DNA from: Oscillospiraceae bacterium
GTDB taxonomy: Bacteria > Bacillota > Clostridia > Oscillospirales > Oscillospiraceae
DNA length: 50,662 nucleotides
Assembly (NCBI GenBank): GCA_017465745.1
Contig: JAFTVM010000046.1
Location: 1-50,662, forward strand
Direction of reading: 5' to 3'
A program made the position numbers and the translations under genes. A model generated the notes under the pieces. The model had not been told where the DNA came from and did not search any database. It saw only the letters and a list, made by a program, of their open reading frames with translations. Of this stretch, positions 31,157 through 38,980 are shown one piece after another (positions within the stretch are counted from its first letter, which is position 1; every line of letters starts with the position of its first letter).

Positions 31157-31190
31157 CCGCAATTCCCCACCAATGAAGGAGTCACGTACT

Positions 31191-32834
31191 ATGAACGGTG
31201 AAAGATGGTACAAAGATAAAGTATTCTATCAGATCTGGCCCCGCAGCTTCAAGGACGGCAACGGCGACGGCCTGGGCGACCTCTGGGGCGTTCTGGACAA
31301 GCTGGATTATATCCAGTCCCTGGGCTGCGACGGTATCTGGTTCTCTCCCCTGTATCCCTCTCCCGGCGCGGACTGTGGCTACGATATCTCCGATTACATG
31401 GATATCGCCCCGGAATACGGCGGCATGGAAGCCTTCCGCCAGGTGCTGGAGGGCGCCCACCAGCGGGGCATGAAGGTCATCATGGACCTGGTGGTGAATC
31501 ACACCAGCGATGAGCACGAGTGGTTCCGCAAGAGCCGCCAGCGTATCGATCCCTACACCGACTACTATATCTGGCGTCCCGGACGGGACGGCATGCGCCG
31601 CCCCAACAACTGGGATTCCCTCTTCGAGGGCAAGGCATGGGCCTGGGACAGCACCCGCAAGGAATACTATCTGCACCTGTTCGCCCGGAAGCAGCCGGAC
31701 CTGAACATGGATAACCCCCTGGTGCGGGAGGAAGTCAAGAAGATCATGCGATTCTGGCTGGATCTGGGCGTGGACGGCTTCCGGGAGGATGTCATCACCT
31801 TCATCTCCAAGCGCGACGACCTGCCCAATGACCGCCTCTTCCCCGTCAGCAAGGGTATTCGTTTCTACAATCATGGCCCGAAGGTCCACGAATATTTGAA
31901 AGAATTCAAGCGGGACGTGCTGGATGAATACGACTGCTTCACCGTGGCGGAGGCCCCCATGGTCACCCCCCGGCAGGCACTGAAGTATATCGACGAGCGG
32001 GATGGCCAGATGGAGCTGATGATCCAGTTCGAGCACATGTGCGCCGACTGCTTCTTCTCCGATTACATGCCCACCGCATTCTCCCTGAGCAAGCTGAAGA
32101 AGGCGTTCACCAGCTGGCAAAAGAAGCTGTCGGGCGTGGCCTGGAATACGCTGTATATCGAAAATCACGATCATCCCCGTATTGTCAACCGCTACGGCAG
32201 CACGGAATACTGGAAGCAGAGCGCCAAGATGCTGGCTGCCTCCTACCTGTTCCAGCAGGGTACCCCCTTCGTCTATCAGGGCCAGGAAATCGGCATGCTC
32301 AACTGGGAGCCTGTGGACGCCGGGATGTATGAGGACGTCCAGACCCGCTGGCAGTATGCCCACACCCGGGGCAATCCCGAAAAGAAGCTGCAAAAGATGT
32401 GGCGCTGCTCCCGGGATTCCGCCCGGACGCCGGTGCAGTGGGATGCCACCGCCAACGCCGGTTTCTCGGAGGTCAAGCCCTGGTTTTATGTCAACTCCAA
32501 CTATCCCTACATCAACGTAGCCCAGCAGGAAAAGGACCCTGATTCCATCCTGAACTTCTACCGCAGGGCCATCGATCTGCGAAAGAAGCTCAGCTGCGTC
32601 CGCTACGGTGACTATACGGAATACGACAGGAACTCCGACGAGCTGTATGTATATACCCGGCAGGATCACCGCCAGCGGATCCTGGTGGTCTGTTCCTTCT
32701 CCAAGGATAAGGTTAAGTTCAAGCCACCCCGCGGCTATCACCTGGAAGATGCCGACCTGGTGCTGCAGAATTATCCCGACCCCACGGAGCAGACCCTGCA
32801 GCCCTATGAATGCAGAGTGTACCTGTGGAGATAA
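31191..32834 (+). CDS. GH13 alpha-glucosidase (oligo-1,6-glucosidase type)
   Basis: The 547-residue protein starts at ATG 31191 seven nucleotides after AAGGAG; an ATG at 31173 overlaps that site. GH13 regions are visible: DLVVNHTSDEH, the nucleophile Asp in GFREDVI, acid/base Glu in VAEAP and the transition-state Asp in ENHDHPR. Val after the nucleophile is the residue linked to alpha-1,6 specificity in this subfamily (GH13_31). The Met usual before that Asp is Glu here. It is cytoplasmic, with no signal peptide, and would hydrolyse imported isomaltose-type sugars. No transporter or regulator adjoins. Confidence 0.92.
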   Translation: MNGERWYKDKVFYQIWPRSFKDGNGDGLGDLWGVLDKLDYIQSLGCDGIWFSPLYPSPGADCGYDISDYMDIAPEYGGMEAFRQVLEGAHQRGMKVIMDLVVNHTSDEHEWFRKSRQRIDPYTDYYIWRPGRDGMRRPNNWDSLFEGKAWAWDSTRKEYYLHLFARKQPDLNMDNPLVREEVKKIMRFWLDLGVDGFREDVITFISKRDDLPNDRLFPVSKGIRFYNHGPKVHEYLKEFKRDVLDEYDCFTVAEAPMVTPRQALKYIDERDGQMELMIQFEHMCADCFFSDYMPTAFSLSKLKKAFTSWQKKLSGVAWNTLYIENHDHPRIVNRYGSTEYWKQSAKMLAASYLFQQGTPFVYQGQEIGMLNWEPVDAGMYEDVQTRWQYAHTRGNPEKKLQKMWRCSRDSARTPVQWDATANAGFSEVKPWFYVNSNYPYINVAQQEKDPDSILNFYRRAIDLRKKLSCVRYGDYTEYDRNSDELYVYTRQDHRQRILVVCSFSKDKVKFKPPRGYHLEDADLVLQNYPDPTEQTLQPYECRVYLWR

Positions 32835-32839
32835 ATATC

Positions 32840-32870
32840 ATGCCCCTGCCAACCCGGCAGGGGCATTTTC
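32840..32870 (+). terminator. Terminator after the alpha-glucosidase
   Basis: ATGCCCCTGCC, five bases, GGCAGGGGCAT, TTTTC. Confidence 0.88.
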
Positions 32871-32924
32871 TACGCATATTCCCGCCGAATGGTGCATAGG
32901 CTGTGGTCGGAAGGAGGGATGGGT

Positions 32925-33191
32925 GTGGCGGAACAGGAAAAGCCTCACGCGCTGACGCTCAGCGGGCGGAAGCATCTGACCATGACCGGGGTGAATGAAG
33001 TGGTGAGCTTCGATGATACCGCCGTGGTGCTTCAGACCAGTCTGGGGACGCTGACGGTCCAGGGCCAGGATCTGCGGCTGAAGACCCTCTCCACCGACGG
33101 CGGCCAGGTGGCGGTGACGGGGGCAGTCAGCGCCCTGACCTATGCCGAGCCCCGGGAGCCCGGCGGCTGGCTGCGCCGGATGTTCGGATGA
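32925..33191 (+). CDS. yabP: Sporulation protein YabP
   Basis: The 88-residue protein starts at GTG 32925, seven nucleotides after AAGGAGG; the ATG at 32919 is too close to it. LTLSGRKHLTMTGVNEVVSF and LGTLTVQGQDLRLKTL match YabP. In Bacillus YabP and YabQ are mother-cell proteins, YabQ being needed for the cortex. The order yabP-yabQ-divIC-S1 is the Bacillus/Clostridia arrangement. Confidence 0.88.
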   Translation: MAEQEKPHALTLSGRKHLTMTGVNEVVSFDDTAVVLQTSLGTLTVQGQDLRLKTLSTDGGQVAVTGAVSALTYAEPREPGGWLRRMFG

Positions 33192-33883
33192 CGGCGCCGG
33201 CTGCCGCTGCCGGCCGGTTTGCCGCGGCCTGTCTGATCGGCATGGCACTGGGCCTGTTTTACGGCTTCCTGCGCCCCCTGCGGCGGGCGCATCCGACCCT
33301 GGCCGACCTGATTTTCCTCCCGGCGGCCGGATGGGGATGGCTGTACTGCGGCTTCGCAATTTGCCGGGGCGATCTGCGCCCGGCCTGCACCTTCGGCATG
33401 GTGGCAGGGGGAATCGTGCTGGAACTGACCCTGGGAAGCCTCCTGCGGCCGTTTTTTGCTATTATCTGGAAATATGCGACGCTGCCCGGCAAAAAAATTT
33501 CCAAAAACGCGAAAATTTTGTTTGCATCTGCGGGAAAATGGGTTACAATAAGATGGAATAATCGTCGGCATCGTCGGCATAGATCCGGAGGCTCGCCTAA
33601 TGGCAAACATCATCGAATATCTGAAACACATCAAGCCGGTCTACCGCCGCAGCAGCAACGCGATGAAGATCTTCGTCATCGTCATCATTCTCCTGGGCAT
33701 CGCCGGGCTTTTCGTCCTGCGGCACGCAACGACCGTGCTGGAGGAGCAGAACGCAGCGCTGGAAGGCGCCGCAGCGCAGCTGGAACAGGAGAACGCCGTG
33801 CTGGAGGAGAAGATTGGAATTCAGGGCACGAAGCAGGCCGTGATCCAGATCGCCCAGGAAGTGCTGGGACTGGTGGAACCTGA
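33188..33883 (+). CDS. yabQ: Spore cortex protein YabQ (C-terminal frame runs into divIC)
   Basis: The ATG overlaps the yabP stop (ATGA). The first 125 residues have the YabQ pattern: a membrane helix with GMALGLFYGFLRPLR, then two more helices and a basic end (KKISKNAKILF). The frame then stays open through the start of divIC to 33883, a 284-bp overlap in another frame, and this Arg/Gly-rich part looks like out-of-frame divIC. Either the natural stop has been lost or a frameshift near 33540 hides it. The functional protein is probably the first 130-140 residues. Confidence 0.75.
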   Translation: MTAPAAAAGRFAAACLIGMALGLFYGFLRPLRRAHPTLADLIFLPAAGWGWLYCGFAICRGDLRPACTFGMVAGGIVLELTLGSLLRPFFAIIWKYATLPGKKISKNAKILFASAGKWVTIRWNNRRHRRHRSGGSPNGKHHRISETHQAGLPPQQQRDEDLRHRHHSPGHRRAFRPAARNDRAGGAERSAGRRRSAAGTGERRAGGEDWNSGHEAGRDPDRPGSAGTGGT

Positions 33884-33923
33884 TACCGTGCTGATCCGTC
33901 CCGGGGAAGGAACCGGAAACTAA
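33600..33923 (+). CDS. divIC: Septum formation initiator DivIC/FtsB-like protein
   Basis: This 107-residue protein has a short cytoplasmic N-terminus, one membrane helix (about 23-41) and a coiled coil (VLEEQNAALEGAAAQLEQEN), then a short C-terminal domain. That is the DivIC/FtsB layout. It works in the FtsL-DivIB-DivIC divisome complex. No clear Shine-Dalgarno precedes the ATG. Position after yabPQ agrees. Confidence 0.85.
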   Translation: MANIIEYLKHIKPVYRRSSNAMKIFVIVIILLGIAGLFVLRHATTVLEEQNAALEGAAAQLEQENAVLEEKIGIQGTKQAVIQIAQEVLGLVEPDTVLIRPGEGTGN

Positions 33924-33945
33924 TTTGGAGGAAGAATAGCATACT

Positions 33946-34431
33946 ATGGAGTTAACCGTTGGTACCGTATTAGAGGGTAAAGTCAAATCCATCACCAATT
34001 TCGGCGCATTCATCGCCCTGCCGGAGAACAAGACCGGCATGGTACATATTTCCGAGGTCGCCAATGCCTATGTCAGCGACATCCGGCAGCATCTGACCGA
34101 GGGCCAGGATGTGAAGGTCGTCATCATCGGCAATGAAAACGGCAAGATCAATCTGTCCATCAAGCGGCTGCAGCCCAGAGAACCCCGTGAGAATGGCCCC
34201 CGTCAGGGCGGTTTCCGCGGCAATCACCAGGGGGGCCACACCGGCGCACCCCGGCAGCAGGGCCACACCCAGAGCCAGAACCGCCCCCAGCGGCCCGCTC
34301 CCGTGCCCCCCGCCGCGCCCAAGACCGCCGATCAGCTCTTCGAGGAGAAGCTGAAGGCATTCATGTCCGAATCTGACTCCAAGCTCTCCTCCATCCGGGC
34401 CGATCACCGGACCAAGAACCGCAGAAGATAA
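33946..34431 (+). CDS. S1 RNA-binding domain protein (YabR-like)
   Basis: The 161-residue protein starts after TTGGAGG. The N-terminal S1 domain (residues 1-75) has VGTVLEGKVKSITNFGAFI and GMVHISEV. It is followed by a Gly, Arg, Gln and Pro-rich disordered stretch (80-125) and a short helical, basic end. Bacillus YabR occupies the same place after divIC. Likely a ribosome- or RNA-associated protein. Confidence 0.88.
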   Translation: MELTVGTVLEGKVKSITNFGAFIALPENKTGMVHISEVANAYVSDIRQHLTEGQDVKVVIIGNENGKINLSIKRLQPREPRENGPRQGGFRGNHQGGHTGAPRQQGHTQSQNRPQRPAPVPPAAPKTADQLFEEKLKAFMSESDSKLSSIRADHRTKNRRR

Positions 34432-34437
34432 GCAGAA

Positions 34438-34473
34438 CAGGGCCGCCGCACAAGCAGCGGCCCTGAGCTTTTC
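34438..34473 (+). terminator. Terminator after the S1 gene
   Basis: CAGGGCCGC (34438-34446) and GCGGCCCTG (34457-34465), then AGCTTTTC. Confidence 0.75.
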
Positions 34474-34488
34474 GAACATCAAAACGAT

Positions 34489-34580
34489 AAATTGTCGTTT
34501 ACCGTTCCGAGAAACAATACGTTCTGTTCTTGCTCCGGAGCAAGAAGGTAACATACTGTTTGTACGATAAACTACAATTT
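34489..34580. repeat. 92-bp MITE-like element, long copy of the AAATTGTAGTTTA family
   Basis: AAATTGTCGTTTA (34489-34501) mirrors TAAACTACAATTT (34568-34580) with one mismatch. The centre contains the perfect palindrome CTTGCTCCGGAGCAAG. The ends match the palindrome at 29720-29768. It abuts the ribosome site of the next gene. Confidence 0.75.
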
Positions 34581-34593
34581 GAAAGGAACCGAT

Positions 34594-35292
34594 ATGTCAA
34601 CAATTGTCATCACGGGCGGGTCCCGGGGCATCGGAGCGGCGGCGGTGGAGCTGTTCGCCGCCAAGGGCCACCGGGTGTACTTCCTGTATGAAAAGAACCA
34701 TGAAGCGGCGCGGGCTGTGGCAGAGCGAACCGGCGCAGCGCCCATCTGCTGCGATGTGGCCGACGGCGTAGCTGTAAAGGCTGCCTTCGCGAAGATCCCG
34801 GAGGTGGACGTGCTGGTCTGCAACGCAGGTCAGATGCACTTCGGCCTCATGAGCATGATGGAGGAAAGTGCCTGGGACCGGCTGTTCAATGTCAACGTCA
34901 AGGGCATCTACAATTGCGTCAACGCCGCCATGCCCGCATTTCTCAGAAAGCACGCAGGCAGCGTCATCACCGTTTCCTCCATGTGGGGCCAGGTGGGCGC
35001 CTCCTGCGAGGCGGCCTACTCCGCCACCAAGGGGGCCGTCATCGCCCTGACCAAGGCCCTGGCCAAGGAACTGGGTCCCAGCGGCATCCGGGTCAACTGC
35101 GTGGCCCCCGGCGTGATCCTGACGGATATGTGCGCCGGTGTGGATCCCGATGTCCTGGCGGAAATGGCGGAGGAGACGCCCGTGGGCCGCAATGGAACCG
35201 CCATGGATGTGGCGAAGGCCATGGAATATTTAGCGAACGCGGAATTTATCACCGGACACGTGCTGAGCGTCAACGGTGGCTATGTGATTTAA
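34594..35292 (+). CDS. Short-chain dehydrogenase/reductase, FabG-like
   Basis: The 232-residue protein starts at ATG 34594 behind AAAGGA. It has the cofactor motif GGSRGIG, CNAG, catalytic Ser in TVSSMWG and YSATK (Tyr and Lys), then NCVAPGVILTDM. It is a complete classical SDR using NAD(P). The substrate is not clear; no other fatty-acid gene is near, so a role beyond FabG is likely. rpiB follows 13 bp later. Confidence 0.88.
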   Translation: MSTIVITGGSRGIGAAAVELFAAKGHRVYFLYEKNHEAARAVAERTGAAPICCDVADGVAVKAAFAKIPEVDVLVCNAGQMHFGLMSMMEESAWDRLFNVNVKGIYNCVNAAMPAFLRKHAGSVITVSSMWGQVGASCEAAYSATKGAVIALTKALAKELGPSGIRVNCVAPGVILTDMCAGVDPDVLAEMAEETPVGRNGTAMDVAKAMEYLANAEFITGHVLSVNGGYVI

Positions 35293-35305
35293 GGAGGATT
35301 TACAA

Positions 35306-35746
35306 ATGAAAATTGCAATCGGCTGTGATCACGGCGCACTGGATCTGAAGAATCAGGTGGTTGGGCACCTGGAGGCTAAGGGCTACGAGGTCAAGGACTT
35401 CGGCACCTATACCGCCGCTTCCTGCGACTATCCCGACTTTGCCGGCGCTGCCGCCAAGGCTGTGGCCTCCGGCGAATGTGAGAAGGGCATCGTCCTGTGC
35501 ACCACCGGCATCGGCGTTTCCGTCACCGCCAACAAGGTCAAGGGCGTTCGCTGCGCCCTGCTGAGCGATCTGATGACCGCCAAGCTGACCCGTGAGCACA
35601 ACGACACCAACATGATGGCCCTGGGCGCAGGCGTCGTTGGTCCCAAGCTGGCCCTGGAGATCGTGGATATGTGGCTGACCACGGCCTTCTCCCACGATGA
35701 GCGCCACCAGAGAAGAATCGACAAGATGATGGCCTACGAGGCCTGA
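35306..35746 (+). CDS. rpiB: Ribose-5-phosphate isomerase B family protein
   Basis: The 146-residue protein has GCDHGA near the start, the catalytic Cys in CTTGIG and a conserved ALLSDLMTAKLTREHNDTN. This is the RpiB/LacAB fold, interconverting ribose- and ribulose-5-phosphate. It starts after AAGGAGG. Cotranscribed with the SDR and ended by a terminator. Confidence 0.92.
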   Translation: MKIAIGCDHGALDLKNQVVGHLEAKGYEVKDFGTYTAASCDYPDFAGAAAKAVASGECEKGIVLCTTGIGVSVTANKVKGVRCALLSDLMTAKLTREHNDTNMMALGAGVVGPKLALEIVDMWLTTAFSHDERHQRRIDKMMAYEA

Positions 35747-35754
35747 TGATCCTG

Positions 35755-35785
35755 CCCCGGACGGCGCAGCCGTCCGGGGTTCTTC
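35755..35785 (+). terminator. Terminator after rpiB
   Basis: CCCCGGACGGC, GCA, GCCGTCCGGGG, TTCTT. Confidence 0.82.
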
Positions 35786-35789
35786 CGTG

Positions 35790-35818
35790 TTGACAACCTC
35801 CGGCGGCTGTGCTACAAT
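35790..35818 (+). promoter_or_regulatory. queT promoter
   Basis: TTGACA (35790-35795), 17 bp, TACAAT (35813-35818): a consensus-grade sigma-A promoter. Confidence 0.9.
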
Positions 35819-35833
35819 AACCCCAATCAAATA

Positions 35834-35903
35834 GGACAGTTCGTGACCATCCTGTCGGTAAACAAAACTAGGGAGTTTTCGATGGACGCTTTGCGTCCAT
35901 TTT
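35834..35903 (+). promoter_or_regulatory. preQ1-III-type riboswitch aptamer
   Basis: The leader contains GGACAG ... CTGTC (35834-35855), then GGTAAACAAAACTAGGGAG and a GGACGC/GCGTCC hairpin. This agrees with my memory of the preQ1 class III riboswitch described from Faecalibacterium-type Ruminococcaceae, which precedes queT. Here too queT is the next gene. The expression platform is the terminator at 35907-35936. The class call rests on recall of the consensus, not on a model search. Confidence 0.78.
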
Positions 35904-35906
35904 TGC

Positions 35907-35936
35907 TGCGGATGGGGGAATAATCCGCATTTTTTT
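35907..35936 (+). terminator. Riboswitch-controlled terminator in the queT leader
   Basis: TGCGGAT (35907-35913), nine bases, ATCCGCA (35923-35929), then seven T. It ends just before GAAGGAG, so preQ1 binding could stop transcription or also mask the ribosome site. Confidence 0.8.
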
Positions 35937-35954
35937 ATTTGAAGGAGAATCCCT

Positions 35955-36461
35955 ATGGACAAGAAGACCCGGCAGACCGTCCATGCTGCCATGATCGCGG
36001 CACTCTACGTGGTGCTGACCCATCTGCAGAATATCATCCTCCCCGGCTCCGCCACCTGGGCCATCCAGTGCCGCCTCAGCGAGACGCTGTGCGTTCTGGC
36101 GTTCTTTACCCCGGCGGCGATCCCCGGCCTGGCGGCGGGATGCTTTGTGTTTAATATGACCTACGCAGGTGCCCTGCCCCTGGATTTTCTGGTGGGTACC
36201 CTGGCCACATTCCTGGCAGCCGGAGGCATGTGGCTGACCCGGAACGTGACCATCATGGGGCTGCCTGTCCCGGGACTGCTGATGCCCGCCCTGACCAACG
36301 CGTTTCTGGTGGGCGGGGAACTGACGGTATTTATCGGCGGCGGCTTCTGGCTCAATGCCGTCTACGTTGCCCTGGGGGAGAGCATCGTTCTGCTGACCTT
36401 CGGCGTGTTCCTGTACCGCATCATCAAAAGCCAGCACCTGGATTCGAGAATGTTCGGGTGA
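35955..36461 (+). CDS. queT: QueT-family ECF S component (queuosine precursor uptake)
   Basis: The 168-residue protein has five to six membrane helices and the family pattern QCRLSETLCVLAFFTP, GLAAGCFVFN and DFLVGTLATFLAA. QueT members are regulated by preQ1 riboswitches and bind a queuosine precursor for import through the shared ECF module. No other queuosine gene is in the window. Confidence 0.93.
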   Translation: MDKKTRQTVHAAMIAALYVVLTHLQNIILPGSATWAIQCRLSETLCVLAFFTPAAIPGLAAGCFVFNMTYAGALPLDFLVGTLATFLAAGGMWLTRNVTIMGLPVPGLLMPALTNAFLVGGELTVFIGGGFWLNAVYVALGESIVLLTFGVFLYRIIKSQHLDSRMFG

Positions 36462-36465
36462 ACGA

Positions 36466-36498
36466 AACCCGCCGCAGCGTCTGCTCCGGCGGGTTTTT
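36466..36498 (+). terminator. Terminator after queT
   Basis: AACCCGCCG, 12-nt loop, CGGCGGGTT, TTTG. Confidence 0.85.
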
Positions 36499-36499
36499 G

Positions 36500-36528
36500 T
36501 TGTATTGCATCAAATCCTGTGGTATACT
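36500..36528 (+). promoter_or_regulatory. Promoter of the DUF2156-GNAT operon
   Basis: TTGTAT (36500-36505), 17 bp, TATACT (36523-36528). Confidence 0.65.
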
Positions 36529-36552
36529 ACTGGGCGAAGGAAGTGACTTTTT

Positions 36553-37470
36553 ATGATCGAATTCAAACGCCTGGAACTATCCGACAAGGCGCATTACGAC
36601 AAATATCTGATGAACTGCGGGGAGCGGGGCTGCGAATACTCCTTCGTCAACCTCTTCCTCTGGGGCCGCCAGAAGGCGGCGTTCGTGGGCGATTTTCTGG
36701 TGCTGCAGAGCCAGTTCGACCGGCGCAGCGTCTATCCATTCCCGGTGGGGCAGGGCGACGTGAAGCCCGTGCTGGACGCCATCATCCACGACGCCCGGGC
36801 CCGCGGCATTCCCTGCTGCCTGACCAGCCTGAATGGGGCGGAGTGCGAGCTGCTGGAAAGCCTGTATCCCGGCCAGTTCCGGTTCCACTGCAACCGGGAC
36901 AATTATGACTATGTCTACGACATCAATGGTCTGGCAGAGCTGAGGGGGCGCAAATATCAGAAAAAGCGCAACCACCTCCACCGCTTCCACGACGCTCACC
37001 CGGACTGTGTTTTTCTTCCCATCGAGGAAGTCAGCACGGAGGCCCTGACCGCCATGCTCAATGACTGGTACGAAAGCCATAAGGCCGCCAATCCCGGCAC
37101 CAACTACCACATGGAGGAGGTCGCCATCACCCGTGCCCTGCGGTTCCGACAGGCCCTGGGGCTGGAGGGGCTTGCCCTGGTGGAGGACGGCAGACTCATG
37201 GCATTCACCCTGGGCAGCCGCCTGAACGGCGAGACCTTTGACATCCATTTCGAAAAGGCTGTGGAAGAGGCCGCTTACGCTGCCATCAACCAGGCCTTCG
37301 CCCGCTACCTGCGGGACAAGTATCCGCAGCTGCGGTTCCTGAACCGGGAGGACGACATGGGTCTGGAGGGTCTGCGCAAGGCCAAAATGTCCTACAATCC
37401 TGATAAGATGATCGAAAAATGCTGGGCCCGCCTCTGGGAGGAAGAAGATGAACACGATTACGCCCTGTGA
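36553..37470 (+). CDS. DUF2156 (phosphatidylglycerol lysyltransferase C-domain-like) protein
   Basis: The 305-residue soluble protein has the GNAT-like DUF2156 fold: NCGERGCEYSFVNLFLWG near the start, GRKYQKKRNHLHRF in the middle, and FLNREDDMGLEGLRKAKMSY near the end. In MprF the domain moves an amino acid from tRNA to lipid. The membrane part is missing here, so the acceptor may be soluble. It overlaps the next gene by 23 bp, indicating coupling to another acetyltransferase-type protein. Confidence 0.85.
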   Translation: MIEFKRLELSDKAHYDKYLMNCGERGCEYSFVNLFLWGRQKAAFVGDFLVLQSQFDRRSVYPFPVGQGDVKPVLDAIIHDARARGIPCCLTSLNGAECELLESLYPGQFRFHCNRDNYDYVYDINGLAELRGRKYQKKRNHLHRFHDAHPDCVFLPIEEVSTEALTAMLNDWYESHKAANPGTNYHMEEVAITRALRFRQALGLEGLALVEDGRLMAFTLGSRLNGETFDIHFEKAVEEAAYAAINQAFARYLRDKYPQLRFLNREDDMGLEGLRKAKMSYNPDKMIEKCWARLWEEEDEHDYAL

Positions 37471-38203
37471 TTCCCATATCCCCGGCCTGCGCGGACTATG
37501 GAAAGCGGCCTTTGGGGACACGGATGAGTTTCTGGACGGTTTTTTCTCTGCCGCTTATGCGCCGGAGCGCTGCCGCTGTATCGAGGAAAACGGTCAGATC
37601 CTGTCCGTTCTCTACTGGTTCGACTGCTCCCTGGACGGAGCGAAGCTGGCCTATGTCTACGCCGTGGCCACGGATCCTGATTGCCGGGGAAGGGGACTGT
37701 GCAGGATGCTGATGGCGGACACCGCCCGGCATCTGAAGGCCCAGGGGTATCAGGGCATCGTGCTGGTGCCCCAGACGCGTCCGCTCATCGGGATGTACGC
37801 CGCTATGGGCTACGCCCCCTGCGGCAGTGTGGACGAGTTCCAGGCGGTGGCAGGGGAGGCGATCCCTGCCCGCAGGATCGACGCGGTGGAGTACGCCCGT
37901 CTGCGCCGGGAGATGCTGCCCGCCGGGGGCGTGGTGCAGGAGGGGGAGAGCCTCCGCTTTCTGACTACCCAGGTGGGGCTTTATGCCGGTGAAAACTGGC
38001 TGGCGGCCGCGGCAGAGATGGATGGGATGCTGTGGTGCCCGGAGCTTCTGGGGGACAGGAATGCCGCCGCCGGTATCACAAAGGCCCTTGGCTGCCGGGA
38101 GGGCAGCTTCCGTGTGCCCGGCACCGGAAGACCATTCGCCATGTTCCGTCCGCTGGCTGTAGACTGTCCTGTGCCGCGTTATTTCGGTCTTGCGTTCGAT
38201 TAA
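37448..38203 (+). CDS. GNAT-family N-acetyltransferase
   Basis: The 251-residue protein has an N-terminal GNAT domain with the acyl-CoA loop DPDCRGRGLCRMLMAD and GMYAAMGY. The C-terminal 110 residues are a second, less conserved half. The start codon lies inside the end of the DUF2156 gene behind GGGAGGAAG. The substrate is unknown. Confidence 0.85.
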   Translation: MNTITPCDSHIPGLRGLWKAAFGDTDEFLDGFFSAAYAPERCRCIEENGQILSVLYWFDCSLDGAKLAYVYAVATDPDCRGRGLCRMLMADTARHLKAQGYQGIVLVPQTRPLIGMYAAMGYAPCGSVDEFQAVAGEAIPARRIDAVEYARLRREMLPAGGVVQEGESLRFLTTQVGLYAGENWLAAAAEMDGMLWCPELLGDRNAAAGITKALGCREGSFRVPGTGRPFAMFRPLAVDCPVPRYFGLAFD

Positions 38204-38281
38204 CACTGCTTTTTTGGTGAAACTTGCCAAGTAAGGGGCTTGACTTTCTGTATATTTGGCTAGTACTCCCTCTTGAAATTT

Positions 38282-38309
38282 TTGACAAAAACCCGCATAA
38301 TAGTATCAT
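38282..38309 (+). promoter_or_regulatory. xpt promoter
   Basis: TTGACA (38282-38287), 16 bp, TATCAT (38304-38309). I see no purine-riboswitch core in the short leader. Confidence 0.65.
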
Positions 38310-38355
38310 CCAAGGTAAATTATAAAACATTTTTAACACATTCTGGAGGGTATCT

Positions 38356-38931
38356 ATGGAAGCACTGGAGCAGCGTATTTGCCAGGAGGGCCGCATCCTT
38401 CCTGGACATATCATCAAGGTGGACGGTTTTCTGAATCACCAGGTCGACACCAAGTTCCTGGCAGAGCTGGCAGACGAGTTCGCCAAGCATTTCGACATCA
38501 GCCGCGCCACCAAAATTCTGACGGCCGAGGCCAGCGGCATCGCACTGGCTGCTATCTGTTCCTACAAGTACGGCATCCCCATGGTCTTCGCCAAGAAGGC
38601 AAAGAGCGACAACATTGAGGGCGGCCTGTACATGAGCGAGATCTTCTCCTATACCTATAAGAAGAAGGTCACCCTGATCTGCGCAAAGGATTGGATCACT
38701 GCTGACGACAAGGTCTTCATCGTGGACGATTTCATGGCCAACGGCGAGGCCATGCGTGGCCTGCTGGACATCGTGGGCCAGGCCGGCGCCGAGTTGATCG
38801 GCATTGGCTGCGCCATCGAGAAGGGTTTCCAGCACGGCGGCGACAAGATCCGTGAGGACGGTTATCCCCTGAAGTCCCTGGCCATCATCGAGAAGGCCGA
38901 CGAGACCGGCTTCGAGTTCCGCAAGCAGTAA
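38356..38931 (+). CDS. xpt: Xanthine phosphoribosyltransferase
   Basis: The 191-residue protein begins LEQRICQEGRILPGHIIKVD, the Xpt N-terminus, and carries the PRPP-binding VFIVDDFMANGEA. It makes XMP from xanthine and PRPP in purine salvage. It starts after CTGGAGG. In Bacillus xpt is under a guanine riboswitch; none is apparent here. Confidence 0.94.
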   Translation: MEALEQRICQEGRILPGHIIKVDGFLNHQVDTKFLAELADEFAKHFDISRATKILTAEASGIALAAICSYKYGIPMVFAKKAKSDNIEGGLYMSEIFSYTYKKKVTLICAKDWITADDKVFIVDDFMANGEAMRGLLDIVGQAGAELIGIGCAIEKGFQHGGDKIREDGYPLKSLAIIEKADETGFEFRKQ

Positions 38932-38940
38932 GCTACATAG

Positions 38941-38980
38941 AAATACCCCCGGAAGAGTGATCTTCCGGGGGTATTTTGCT
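38941..38980. terminator. Bidirectional terminator between xpt and mnmG
   Basis: AAATACCCCCGGAAGA (38941-38956), GTGA, TCTTCCGGGGGTATTT (38961-38976), with T residues after the stem on the rightward side. Confidence 0.92.

Noticed and set aside
31092-31170. 6S RNA or SRP RNA
   Set aside because: The short ACCCGCAAT stretch recalls Firmicutes SRP RNA, but the conserved domain IV sequence is missing and the fold is too short for either RNA.
38204-38355. Guanine riboswitch in the xpt leader
   Set aside because: No purine aptamer core is recognisable and the leader after the likely promoter is under 50 nt.
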